This document shows, in pieces, positions 22,106 to 34,216 of a stretch of 64,000 nt of DNA. The notes under the pieces are model-generated. The model searched no databases and had not been told where the DNA came from. It saw only the letters and a program-made list of their open reading frames with translations. Location of the stretch: positions 96,197,416-96,261,415 of the forward strand of contig NC_080670.1 of NCBI RefSeq assembly GCF_030247195.1. The letters run 5' to 3'. The DNA comes from Topomyia yanbarensis. Lineage: Eukaryota; Arthropoda; Insecta; Diptera; Culicidae. The position numbers and the translations under genes were made by a program. Positions within the stretch are counted from its first letter, which is position 1. Each line of letters opens with the position of its first letter.

Positions 22106-25053
22106 AACGGTTTGTAGATTACCTAATTCAGGAAAAGCTACTGTAAAAGTTTGGAATCGAATGGCGATACTTTCAAGTATCGATACTACGACTACGATTA
22201 TATCGAAAGTATCAGTACCTGCATTCGATACCAGTATCGATTCTAAGTATCGATGTATTTTAATATCGAAACGTCCCTATTCCTTCCCCAACGCGGATGG
22301 CTTCGTTCGCGAAGCTCTTCTCGAACGGTTCGCGGTTTGCATAGGATTTTCATTATACAGTTTTATTTCATTTTCATATTCGCACAATATAATTAATACT
22401 TGGAAAACCATACACCATTTTAAAACTAGCTGATAATCAATGGTTTTAAAAATTTGCAACAATGCAATGCTAAAAAATAGGCCGCAAGGAACTTCAATAG
22501 ATCAAATTGCTAGTAGTGTGTCATCAAACTACCCATAACGCGATCTGTCAGCAAAAAATCCAGTGCAAAAATAGGTACTATGTTTTAATCATGCATGAAG
22601 AAACCTTTGTGAGCTTCGCGAAGCTACGTGACAAACATTCACGAGCGAAGAATTGACGCTGCTCTTAATTTTTTTAAGCTTCACTTTTGATTCGCAGTTT
22701 GCCCATCTAGTGACCTGCTCTGAAGTTATTAGACTTCTCCCTTCGTGCGTTGATTATGGTTAATTAGTGAGCACAAAATTTTGACTACTTTGTGATCCAC
22801 AGTTTGCAACAGTCGCGCGAGTGAACGAATTTTCCCATGCCTGCTTGTGTGTGTATTATGTGCGTTTTACCGGAAAAGGAAACACCGAGTTTCGTTGACT
22901 TATGGATGACAGTTGCTGTTTTGCTGAGTATGACGTTCGAGCGACCCTTGCCGCGTATTTCGATTTTCATACACGTCTAATTGGGGTTTTAGGAATTTAG
23001 GTGCACACTAAAAAAATCGTAGTAATATTCAATACATAATGACTAACGTAACACTGTACTCAAATTTTTCAACTTTCAACGTCCACATTATATTTAACGT
23101 AGTGATTTTAGCAAACAAATGGTGCATTTGGCGAGGATGTCGCGAAGAGATTTTCGTAGTATTAACAACATACAATCGTGCTTCCCCGTAAGCCGCCAAA
23201 AGGCGGGGTTAAGAAGCAGAGGTTTAATAGTAAACATTGATTTTTATTATATACTCACACAGTATATTATGTCTTACTGTCTACTAACTAATAATATTTT
23301 TGCAGTTCATTATGTCTTCTGTGTGCTACACCATATATCTAATTCGATTATATTATTTTTTGATACCTCATTGCATGCTACATTTATTAAATGTATCATA
23401 TTCATTATATGCTTCACATTATATTTATTTTTCATTTTTAACCTAAATAACTGTATGATATTCATTTTACTCGTCGATGCTTCATTTATATATTTTATAA
23501 TTATTATACGCATCATATTCATCATTTTCATTTTATAGAAATTAAATATTATTAGGTTGGGTGGGAGCATCAGGGTATCATTCAAATTACAGCTCGGTCT
23601 AGATGTCGTGGTTCGCCAGCTTCTATTCACAAGATCACGCTGATCGCATAATTCTACGGGATAATGCTGTTATTTTTAACGTTCTTATCTGACAAGCGGT
23701 AGTAAGATTGGCGCGCCCTTCTCACACAAACCATCAGGCAGTGCCTTAACATGTAATGGAAATTGCGTTATTCGAATGGCGGGAACTTATCATTGGAAGG
23801 AGATTCTCTGCCCCTTTTGATTGCGCATAAATGTGTCTGTTTATGGCTCCACTCCCGTTTAGCCCTTTATACAGTGATAATGTAAATGTCATTTGATAAC
23901 ATGATTTTATCCTTGCTGTTAAAAGCACCTGCAGGCACCGGAGTATTCCATGCACTGATGGTGGCTTCTTATATCATCATCATCATAAATGTCAGCAATT
24001 TTCATAAATGGACACCTATGGCGTTCATTCGGATATTTTCACAAATTTCATAAGACTGTCTTATGAAAATAATAAGAGATGGATTTAGAAAATTTCCCCT
24101 CCCAATCATAAGACAGACTTATAAAATCCATTTAAACCCCTTATGTCTGAAAGTCATAAGGCATTTTTATGGAAATTCAATGTAAATTTTGCTCGGTGTA
24201 GAATATTCTCAACAAAACGAGCGCGGCAAAGACTGTCCCCAAACAGCACTTTTTCTCAGAAGATTACACTGTTGCCATTACAGTTCGGCTTGGCGAGCGA
24301 ACGTGCTGTAGCAAGAGAGCGTTGAGCACACATAAAAGGCCCTTACACGCGCAATAAAAGTGTCATTACTAAGTAGTGTCATTAGTGGAATTGTATGGGA
24401 ATTCCATCATTACTCGCCTTACACGTTCATTAAAAGTGGCATTACTGCTCAGTAATGACATTACTAACGCCTCGTGTACGGGCCCCTATAGAAACATCCG
24501 ATTCTGTTGCAAAGCGACAGTAGGAAAAAAGCAGTCATATTGGTTAGCCTGCACATGGGTAGTTAACATAGTTAAATCGTTATCTTGCGTATATTTGAGA
24601 GGGTAAACAAACATGTATCAAACAGTAACGTATACTCGATCTGTACGTAAGAGATACAAATGATATGCTCTTACCTTTGAAGTGGAGCAACGACATTCCA
24701 GCTTCTTTTTTTAAGTATCTCGAAATACAGAAGATTACCCCGTCGCGCTAAAGAAACCGAATATGATGACTGGTAGTACTTGATTATCTTTTAACATATG
24801 CTGACATTTGACAGCTATAGTGCTAAAATGCAAACATTATTATTAGCGTTGTTAAATTAATCTGAACAGAAACGTGTCAGTGAAAGTGCAGTACGGGAAT
24901 GTTCTGTTGTGGAGGCGCCCGAAATTTTGGTACCCCTTGACAATCACCATCCTGCTTTGGAAGTTTTGCTGAAGTTCCGCCGATGTCTTCGTTACGTTAC
25001 GTTGATAAATTAAATTTCGCAAGACAGATTATTCCGCTCTTCCACGCTCTCTA

Positions 25054-25793
25054 ATGCGAATCAACTGGAATGAGTTGCAACATTTTGCAAATGACGACGA
25101 TGCTGTAACTCACTACAACTGTTTAATTCTGGAATGTGTTGCAGCTTCAGTCACAAAATATCAACCTGCCAAGAAACCACCTTGGTCTAATGGAACTTTA
25201 CGCAGACTAAAACGCTTGCGTAGTAAAGCACTTCGTGCTGTTACTAGTCGACGATGTCCTTTATCGAAGCGATTTTTTTCGCTCGCTAGTAACGATTATC
25301 GCAGCTATAACAAGTTTCTCTATAGACGTTACGTAAATCGAATACAACTGAATTTACGTCGGAACCCCAAGGGATTCTGGTCGTTTGTTAACATTAAGGA
25401 AGGTAACTAGTCTCCCATCTGAAATGTTTCTCGACAACGATGCAGCTTTCTCTGCTGAAGATAAGTGCAGCTGTTTTGCACGGCATTTTTCGAGACGACT
25501 CTCAAGATTCGGCATCGCCTGAGGTGATTTACAACGCTGTTCGAGACGTCCCTTCTGACATTTTCAGCATGGATGGATTCGTCATCGACGATGAAATGGT
25601 TCGTTCGGCTATCCAGAAGACAAAAGCGTCCTTTGATTCCGGTCCGAGTATTATGCCTGCAGCTGTATACACCACTCTCGCAACTTTTCAATATGTCGCT
25701 TCAGCAGCAAACGTTTTCAGTGCACTGGAAATGTTCGACACAAATCCCTGTTTTAAAATAGCTCTAACGCAAAAAGTATACTTTGTATTTTAA
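25054..25793 (+). pseudogene. Non-LTR ORF2 fragment, right-arm copy (mirror of 835-1992)
   Basis: Starts MRINWNELQHFANDDDAV and continues to RRNPKGFWSFVN and KEGN, then the same TAG as the left copy. A second frame (from 25440) gives KTKASFDSGPSIMPAA and then shifts after a local deletion. It is truncated where homology to the left arm ends at 25754, and the last codons run into the TTAA-flanked element. Non-functional. Confidence 0.75.
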
Positions 25794-27086
25794 ATTTTTT
25801 AGGTTCATTTGGAAGGTAAGAAAATTTCCCATTGAGTGATGCCCTCACATGTTTCAGTTAATGAATTTAAGTAACCTTTTCAAAGCAATTTATTTAAAAT
25901 TTAAGAATTTTGATCGATTTTTCGTTCATTTTTCGAAAATCTTAATAGTTAACATCATCATTTTAATAATTCAAAGTGTTAGTCTTGAAGAGCTGCATAA
26001 TTCGTTCTTTGACATGATAGATTTATCTTTTATTGTTTTCATGTGTTTTGGTTATTGAATTTGGATATTTTTGTCTCATTCTCATTAATACTAGCTCTAA
26101 TTGAAAAAGTATGGCACTTGTTGTATTTTTTTTCTTTTAATTCGAAAGCCAGGAAAATTTTACATTGAAAAATGTATTAATACCTTTCAGTTAAGTGAAT
26201 TTACCATTCTTTTAGAAGTAAATTAGTTTAAAATTAGTGTTATTATTAGCATTTTCGTTAATTTTCTTAAAATAGTAAATAATAAACATCACCATTATTA
26301 TCATAGAAATAGTGTGTCTCAGCAAGTTCTACAATTCTTTCTTTGACTCTACTCAATTATCTCTTTTTGTTTCGACGCAAAATCATTTTTATCACATCGT
26401 TTCATATGCAAAAATAATTTTTTCGAACCGACTACATTTTTGGTGAGGTCGTGCTGTATTAACTATTAAATAGCAGCGAAATGAAAAGAGATATGGATAA
26501 AGTGCGAAGTAACAAGTTATAGAGAATGTTAAGGGGCACCAAATGAACAAAATTAACGATAAATTTTGTTGATTAATAATTAGAATAATTACAAAACTGC
26601 TCGAAAAACGCTAATTGTAAGCTATTTTCTTAGTAAAAGGCCATTTAGTATCTTTATCTAAGAGATATTTGTACATACATCGATAGAAAATTTTCTCAGC
26701 TTTCCAATGAAACCTTGGAAATAACGATATAAAACATATTTTTTAGATTAGAGTCTTTTAAGCACTTGCAAGTCGATTACAGGAAAAGTTTAGTAATGAA
26801 ATTACAAAGAAATGAGAAGAGATAAGAATATGAAGAACAAATAATGAATTGTCCTAAAACCCAACTTTTGGATAATAGATATTGCAATAATCGTAATTCA
26901 TTATTTTGCGTAAATTAACAAAAACCTCCTCAAAAACACTAAATTTTAACCATTTTACAACTAAAAGGTAATTAAAACTAATTAACTGAAAGATATGAGA
27001 ACATTATTCAATAAGAAATGTTCTCACCTTTCGAATGGAACTGAAAAATTTAAAATACAAAGTATACTTTTTGAGTTAGAGGTATT
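25757..27086 (+). mobile_element. Long-TIR DNA element flanked by TTAA
   Basis: The ends are extended inverted repeats of roughly 80 bp: AATAGCTCTAACGCAAAAAG at the left, and at the right the complement of AATACCTCTAACTCAAAAAG. Both continue through GTATACTTTGTATTTTAAATTTTT. TTAA precedes (25753-25756) and follows (27087-27090). No transposase is encoded: the interior is AT-rich with weakly repeated blocks (TTTCAGTTAA...GAATTTA). TTAA suggests piggyBac-type targeting, but the TIR does not start with CCY, so the superfamily is open. Confidence 0.7.
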
Positions 27087-27383
27087 TTAATACAAATAAA
27101 ATTTTAACACAAAAAGTTCAATAACTCTGTAGCGGTTGAGATTTGATGGTATGCTTAGAACAATTTTTTTCTCCAAATATGACAGTCGTGTTAATCGACT
27201 CAGTATTTTGTTTTTAACATTGTTATTGTGCAGTGTGAAAGTGTCTTCTGTTTGCTTTTGTGTTGCGAAAAAATCAGCGAAGAACGTAACTGAGTGAACT
27301 TCTGTGACTTAACCACCAAGACTCTCCACCGAACGCAGCGCCATCTATATTTCATTGTTCGCATTCTCAGATCGGCACGCATT

Positions 27384-28200
27384 ATGGCAAGTGCATGCGA
27401 TCACTGCGCGAAAACCGTCAAATCGGATGACGACTTTATTGAATGTATGGGTTTTTGCAAAAATGTGGTACATATGCAATGTGGGAAACAACTTAACAAG
27501 CCGTTTTGAAAAAACTTGCAAAAAACCCAAACTTATTTTGGATGTGCAATGAATGTGTCAAGTTGATGAAGTTTGCTCGCTTTCGCGACACCGTTTCTTC
27601 ACTTGGATGTGTTAACGCTGCTATCGTTGGGAAAACGGATGACGTCTGTGCTGAACTAAAGGCCGAGTTATCCAAAAATAACCAGCAAATTTCGCGCCTG
27701 GCTAGAAAGGTTTCAACAGCTACTCCAGTCCGGCCAAACTCCGGTACCTCTCGACCACCTCAGAAACGTCGTCGCGAGGATGGCCCTGATCCGAGCAATA
27801 TTCTTGTTGGTGGTCGAAAGTTAGTCGATAACAGCAACATTGTTGCGGTTTCACCTACCGCGCCGTTGCTCTGGATGTATCTTTCCCGCTTTCATCCTAG
27901 CGTTAGCAAAGAGACTGTCGAAAAAATGTCAAAAGAAGGACTAAATTGTAACGAGGAGATACAGGTTATTCCGCTTGTTAAAAAAGGCATAGACGTCAGT
28001 ACTTTGAACTTCATATCCTTCAAAGTTGGAGTTCACCCAAAGTACCGTGATGCAGCTCTTAATCCTGACACGCAAGGCATACTGTTCAGGGAATTCGAAG
28101 ACAGCCGTACCCAGAACATTTGGAGCCCGCCGACTGATTTTCCACCGCCTCCAGAAGAAGCATGTACCTCTCTAATGCAACCCGGCCCATCAATGGTCCT
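27384..28200 (+). pseudogene. PHD-finger ORF1 of the decayed CR1 element
   Basis: ATG at 27384 gives MASACDHCAKTVKSDDDFIE, with CX2C, CMGFC, an HMQC pair and, after a frameshift near 27507, WMCNEC: a C4HC3-like PHD set. The downstream region LNFISFKVGVHPKYRDAAL matches LSFITFKVGVSKSYRDKAL in the intact copy. The frame then runs on into the ORF1-ORF2 linker repeats. PHD-bearing ORF1 is known from CR1-like elements. Confidence 0.75.
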
Positions 28201-28244
28201 GCAGAGGACTCCGCAACGATTGGCCATGCCACTATACCAAGCCA

Positions 28245-28945
28245 CTATACCAAGCCACACCGCCCTTGTGAAGGAGTATCGATGCCGATCGCATACTGGG
28301 ATGCAACGCAGTTGGTACTATAGAAGCCCTCGATCCCCCCCGCTACAGTCGAGCCCTTGCCGCCAGCGTTCATCAGTCGTCCCGGTCCTGTATGTGTGGG
28401 TGGGGAAAGGGTCTTCCAAGCCGCCTTTCTCGGCAAGTATTATAAAAATTGTAACGATACAACGGTTGAGCCGATTCACGCTTCTAGCTCATCGTACGAC
28501 TCTCACCGCAAGCTGCTACCACCCCGTTCCTGCTCTCCGCATTCCGCCATCGGGTTCCAACGCATACTGGGACGCACCGCAGTTGGCACTAATGGAAGCC
28601 CTCGATCCCCCCGCCACAGTCGAGCACTTGCAGCCAGCGATCATCAGTCGTCCTGGTCCTGTGTGTGGGATGGGTGAAAGGGTCTTCCAACCTGCCGCAA
28701 ATGGCAAGTATACATCTGTTCCGACCACTTCAAGCGCTGATGTATTCTTCGCTTCCAGTTTTTTGCCTTTTGCTCCGACATCTTGTTATCAGATGCCAGC
28801 CATTTCTCTCGACGACGACGATAGTCGTATTTTGGGGCACGACGCAGTTGATTCGGGATGCTTCGAATCCCTCACCACAGTCGACCAGGCGACCGTGACC
28901 GTTCCGATACTGTTCGTGGGATTGACGAAAGGATCTTCCTACATG
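28245..28945 (+). repeat. Three diverged tandem copies of the CR1 ORF1-ORF2 linker module
   Basis: The module (a CATACTGGGAYGCA-type start, an ALDPPATVE-type segment, SRPGPVC, then ERVFQ) occurs at about 28295-28440 and 28560-28710, and more diverged at 28825-28945, at about 265-270-bp spacing. The intact CR1 has one module (47500-47640) at the N-terminus of its ORF2. In the old copy it has been multiplied. Confidence 0.7.
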
Positions 28946-28969
28946 GCAACATGGCTTCGCTCTCTGCTG

Positions 28970-31790
28970 TACCTGATCCGTCCTCCAACAACATCGAGGT
29001 TTACTACCAGAATATCGGTGGCTTAAATTCATCAACGGACAGCTATTTGCTCGCGACCACGGGTTGCTGTTACGACATTATCGCTATGACCGAGACGTGG
29101 CTCGACAACCGTACTCTGTCTCGCCAGGTCTTTGGTTCAACATTCGTTGTCTACCGCTGTGACCGCAATGCCCTCAACAGCCACAAGACATCAGGCGGTG
29201 GTGTTCTTATCGCCGTTCGCGTGGTATAAAAACCCGAGTGATCAACGATGACGCGTGGGCGAGCTCCGAGCAGGTGTGGATATCAGTGAGACTTGCCGAT
29301 CACAATCTGTTCCTGTGTGTTGTGTATTTTCCACCTGACAGAATTCGTGATTCCAGCCTGATCGATGTACATCTTTCCTCCGTTTCTTTTATCGCCTCGA
29401 TCGCCGCCCCGTCTGATGATATCGTTATACTGGGCGACTTCAACTTACCTGGCTTGACGTGGTGCAAGCAAGTAATGGTTTTCTACGATTGGATATCGAA
29501 AAATCTGCGCTTATTAACAATGCCAGTTGTATTTTGGACAACTACAGTAGCGCAACTCTTCGGCAAATTAATAATGTCACCAACGAGAATGGACGTACAT
29601 TGGACCTCTGCTTTGTAAGTGCCCGGGACTGCGCTCCGTACTGCTGCACTGCACCGACTCCTTTAGTCAAGCAGGTGCGTCATCATCCCCCACTACATCT
29701 TGTATTCGCTGGTAACCTAGGAGTTAATTTTGAAGACGTCTCAAGCTCTATCGTCTACGATTTTAAAAACGCTGACTACCGACAGCATCGTTAGCACGCT
29801 GTTGGCTATAAACTGGGACGAAAATATTAACAATGACGACGCGAACGAAGCAGCGATGACGTTTTCTAGTATTCTTAACTACCTTATCGACCGTCATGTA
29901 CCAAAACTGAACAATTAGTACCGATGAACACCCTCCCTGGCAATCAACCGTCCTTAGACGTTTAAAATCTGCCAAACGAACTGCATTTAAAAAATTCTCG
30001 AAGCATAAGACACTTGCATTACGAAATCACTACTTTCAACTCAACCACGAATACAAACAACAAAGCAGACGCGCCTTTTTTAGACACCAGCGCAACGTCG
30101 AGCGTCAACTGAATCCAAGCCCAAGTCGTTCTGGAAGTATGTTAACGAGCAGCGAAAAGAATCCGGTTTGCCATCTTGTATGTCGTTTTAATGGAGTTTT
30201 AGGCACTGACACTAAGGAAATTTGCCAACTGTTCTCCGACAAATTTTCAAACGTTTTTCCAACGAGCGCCTGCCACCACAACAAGTCGCTGCCGCCGCTA
30301 ATTTAACTCCTTCTCTAGGACGAACCATCAACCGAATTTGTGTCGATATTGCTGCCATTCTTGCAGCAAATGCCAAACTGAAAGCATCTTGTTCCCCGGG
30401 TCCAGATGGTGTTCCCCTCGATTTTTGTCAAAAAGTGCATCAGCGGGCTTCTTGAACCACTTCAGCGAGTCTTCGAGCTATCACTCACTACTGGTACATT
30501 CCCTACCTGCTGGAAAGCAGCGCACATGTTTCCAGTTCATAAAAAAAGGAAACAAATCGAACATTGACAATTATCGGGGAATCTCGTGCTTAAGTGCTGT
30601 ATCAAAACTGTTCGAGTTGGTTGTGTTAGATCCTATTTTCTTTCACTGCAAACACTACATTGCAGATGACCAACACGGTTTCATGCCAAAACGATCGACA
30701 ACGACAAACCTGCTCTCGTTCACAACATATGTAATGGATGGATTCGCTGACCGGATTGCAAACCGATGCTATTTATATGGATCTATCTGCGGCCTTCGAC
30801 AAAATCAACCATGATATTGCAATAGCGAAGCTGGACAAACTCGGCATTCATGGACTACTTCTGCGCTGGTTTCGTTCCTACCTCGATGGAGGCAACTCCA
30901 AATCAGCATAAGGACTGTCTATCTGCACCATTCTTCGCTACATCCGGCATACCACAAGGAAGCCATCTCGGTCCAGTAATATTCCTCCTCTACTTTAATG
31001 ACGTCAATTTCATATTACAAGGACCCCGCCTTTCTTTCGCTGACGACATGAAAATTTTCAACAAATACGGGATAAAACCGATGCCGATCTTCTTCAGAGA
31101 GAACTGAACAGCTTTAGTACGTGGTGTGATCTAAACAGAATGGTTTTAAACCCGAGCAAATGCTCAATAGTTACGTCACGCGGAAACGCCAACCGACTCA
31201 GTTTAACTACCATTTCTTCGGCTCGAGCATTCCAAGACACTCTCACATCAAAGATCTCGGAGTCATCATGGATTCGGCATTAACAATTCAAACCACATAC
31301 GTCATACATCGTGGATAAGGTATCGCGACAGCTTGGGTTCATCTTCCGAATAGCGAAAAACTTCAGGGACGTATATTGTCTTAAATCGCTTTACTGCGCG
31401 TTGGTCCGCTCAACGTTAGAATATTGTTCAGCTGTTTGGAATCCCGTACTACCAGAACGGGATTGACAGAATCGAGGCTGTCCAAACGCAGGTTCATACG
31501 CTTCGCCCTTCGTCATCTCCCATGGCGAAACAGATTTTAGCTGCCGAGCTATGAAAACCGTTGCCAGCTAATACACCTCGATAAACTCCAGCATTCGGAG
31601 GGACTGCTCTCGAGCCCTGTTCGTCTCGGACTTACTCTCTGCCAGAGTAGATTGCCCTACAATCCTCGGACATCTGGATCTTCAAGCCCGCGTTCGAGCT
31701 CTACGCAATAACTCCCTTCTGCGAGTTTCCGTTCAGGAGAACCAACTATGGTTGCCAGAGCGCTGTTACCGGACTCCAACGAATTTTTAA
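28970..31790 (+). pseudogene. Frameshifted ORF2 of the decayed CR1 element
   Basis: Collinear with the intact ORF2: endonuclease 29000-29700, linker 29700-30250, RT 30250-31110, then C-terminal segments to about 31790 (KSLYCALVRSTLEYCSAVWN-like). At least ten frame changes or stops are visible. It is flanked downstream by AT repeats, so the 3' tail cannot be defined. Confidence 0.8.
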
Positions 31791-31840
31791 CAGTGTGGCG
31801 ACGGCCTTTGACTTCAACAGGACGCGGAATGCGATAAAAG

Positions 31841-32267
<427 letters not shown>

Positions 32268-32269
32268 CG

Positions 32270-33480
32270 ATCATTTTGATGTCACCTTCAATGTAGTAAC
32301 ATATCGTAATCCTAAAAATCCTGGAAACTTGACGATTGAATTTCATGCATATTTTTCAACAATTAGTCAACTAGACGACTTAGATGACGTCGTGGATACG
32401 ACAAACTCATTCATAGTAGCATCCTCGAAGAAGCTTGTCCACTTCGAGCTGTTAAAACGACTAGGGAGCCCGTGGTGGAGGGCTGAGCTTGAAAGAACGA
32501 AGAAGGATATGAGAAGTGCTTGGAACCGGCGTCGCGTGATGATTCCCAGGCTTTCAGGTCAGCTCGTAGTGCATATAAGAAATGTCTTAGATCTGCAGAT
32601 TTGTTTTCATTTTGAAGACACGGCCTCTAGGCAGTTCGGCATACACGTCGAAATTTGATAATCGAGACTCAGCAAAACTTCACCGAGCTACCATCATCCG
32701 AGAGTCTCAGAAAACCCTCAGCCAACAAAAAATCGGCAAAATTAAGCGGATCATCGGCGAAAAAACTTCGGTGCGTAGAGTGAACTTTCTGCTGCGTAAT
32801 GCAGCATACTGGGGAGTTCGTCCAGCTCTCCTCAGGCTCCATTCGCCATTGAGAATTTTTTTAAACCCCCTCAATCATTTTACCCATAGCACGGGGGCAT
32901 GACACTATGGAATTGGGGTTCCCTGTTTGGTGGGTGTTACCACCGGAACAGGTAGTCCGTAGTGTAATTCTTAGCGGGTTACAGCAACCACTACGATACC
33001 ACACAGCTTGTCTAGCTGTTTGAAGAAAGAAGCTGACATTGAAGGACAGCTTCCATAGATGGCCGAACATTCGTCAGCCTATTCTAGAAGGACGCGCGGT
33101 CATGGGATATCTGCATGTATCTCGGGGTTGGATAAACGCAACGCTTAGTAAACGCATTCTTTGCTCGTCACTGCGACATGCTGAGATACGGAAGTTGAGT
33201 ATTGCGGTTGTCCTCAGGTTGGGGTTCTGTCACCTTTGTTATGGAACTTGGTTGCCGATGGCTTTTTGAAGAAACTCAATGAGCTTGGGTTTTCAGCCTA
33301 CGAGTTTGCTGATGATTATCAAATACTAATTACTGAATTTTGCATTGCGACAATTTTTGACTTAATGCAACAAGCATTAAGAGCTGTCGAACAGTGGTGT
33401 CGACAAGTTAAATCATCAGTTAACCCAAGCAGTTCTTTGATAAGGAGTGGGCTTAGCGCAGTTGGTAAATCGATTGCCTA
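32270..33480 (+). pseudogene. Decayed LOA/R1-like LINE debris
   Basis: Fragments in several frames: PWWRAELERTKKDMRSAWNR (end of endonuclease/linker, near 32470-32530), a short run with ALRAVEQWCRQVK, and an RT core YEFADDYQIL (about 33300-33330) followed by NPS. The FADD and the AVEQWC...VNPSK context recalls LOA or R1 RTs. Between them, 32830-32970 is different: it resembles the 5' UTR of the R1 element at 14370-14480 (CAGGCTCC..., CACGGG, TGGAATTGGGGTT). So this is a mixture of at least two old elements. Confidence 0.6.
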
Positions 33481-34024
33481 GTACGCAGCTCACCTTGGTC
33501 CCAACCCCGCACAAATCCCCGACTATGTACGGGGAACGTGCCATTTGAGCCAATATATTCTGATTCCCAACCCCGCACATAGTGTTAGAGATTTTTCATA
33601 AGAGATTTCTCTAACCGGAAGAGGCGAATGACCTTAAGGTTAAAACCTCTATAATCAAAATATAAAAATGACGCCCCTGCTGTTTGTTTTTGTTTTTGTG
33701 CTGTTATTTTTCCCATCCTTCCAGTTCTACATCTCCTTCTCCTTCCTTTCCGCTCAGGAAATGATGAAAACACACGGCAAGGCACAAATCCCCGGCTACA
33801 TACGGGGAACGTGCCATTTAAGCCAATATATTCTGATTCCACTATCGAGGCGTAATGCAATAAGCATCTTAAAGCAGTTGTCTGTCAGAGGTTCTTTAAA
33901 ACTGATACACAAATATGCTTGATAATGTTTACAATACTGTCAAACCCGTCAACCTAGGGGAGGGAACAATAAACATCTCCATTTGTTAACATTAAAAAAA
34001 ACCGATGCAAGCTAATAATTCATT
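33481..34024. repeat. Unclassified repeats and a LINE-type 3' tail
   Basis: A block GGGGAACGTGCCATTTRAGCC followed by AATATATTCTGATTCC occurs at 33530-33566 and 33806-33842. At 33620-33680, GGCGAATGACCTTAAGGTT followed by AAAACCTCT and an A-rich run resembles 44083-44125. It has the look of a LINE/SINE 3' tail with a small ACCTTAAGGT hairpin. No gene is seen. Confidence 0.45.
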
Positions 34025-34138
34025 TTTTTGTCTTTTGGCTTAAGTGCCAATACCTTATTTAGGACTGGTGGTATCCAACGGGGAAAAACGATCGGAAATG
34101 GTGAGTGAAGAAGCAATCATTTGAAAAAAAATCCCCCC

Positions 34139-34216
34139 AGAGGCGAGACTCGAACTCGCAACCTTTGAGACTCCGGCCCAATGCACTAGCCCTTATGCTA
34201 TCCCTGGGTATGGCGA
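34139..34216 (-). other. tRNA-like segment, SINE unit 1
   Basis: On the minus strand: D-arm-like AGCATAAGGGCTAGTGCA, an anticodon-like stem TTGGG/CTCAA with loop CCGGAGT (GGA, Ser-like), then a complete T arm (GCGAG-TTCGAGT-CTCGC). The acceptor stem does not pair, so it is a tRNA-derived promoter region, not a functional tRNA. Confidence 0.6.

Larger units (their letters stand above)
20127..22277 (-). mobile_element. TA-flanked MITE, copy 2, interrupted by an I-like element
   Basis: Reverse-oriented copy of the 654-bp MITE at 14736-15389, with TIR GGGACGTTGCGATATT at the left end, and TA at 20125-20126 and 22278-22279. It is interrupted at 20638 by a truncated I-like element. The two MITE copies are in the two arms of inverted repeat 1 but at non-equivalent sites, so they are independent insertions. 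Confidence 0.85.
19939..22843 (+). mobile_element. hAT-like non-autonomous element with nested insertions
   Basis: The 8-bp direct repeat CTTGTGTG at 19931-19938 and 22844-22851 flanks an element with TIRs CAAGCATGGGAAAAATCG and, at the other end, the complement of CAGGCATGGGAAAATTCG. The left arm at about 16290-16300 is the uninterrupted site. 8-bp TSD plus CAR-type TIR ends are hAT hallmarks. Without the nested MITE it is about 0.75 kb with no transposase. Internal sequence has clustered TTCGCGAA-like motifs (near 22310 and 22615). Confidence 0.8.
19579..25754 (-). repeat. Right arm of large inverted repeat 1
   Basis: Mirror image of 1196-3285 plus 15611-16648. It contains an insertion absent from the left arm (hAT-like, 19939-22843) and lacks the insertion at 3286-15610. 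The shared nonsense codon in the RT fragment (about 1564 and 25408) shows the arms descend from one already-dead sequence. Outer limit CTGTTTT at 25754, inner limit GTCCTATG at 19579. Confidence 0.87.
27294..31790 (+). mobile_element. Decayed CR1-like LINE (PHD ORF1, EN-RT ORF2)
   Basis: Same architecture as the intact element at 46024-50590, but with many frameshifts. ORF1 has a PHD-type finger, and ORF2 has recognisable endonuclease (YYQNIGGLNS, MTETWLDN, ILGDFNLPGLTW) and RT blocks (FMPKRSTTTNLLSFTTYVMD, SGIPQGSHLGPVIFLLYFND, LSFADDMKIF) spread over all three frames. It ends just before the AT microsatellite at 31841. Old and inactive. Confidence 0.85.
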
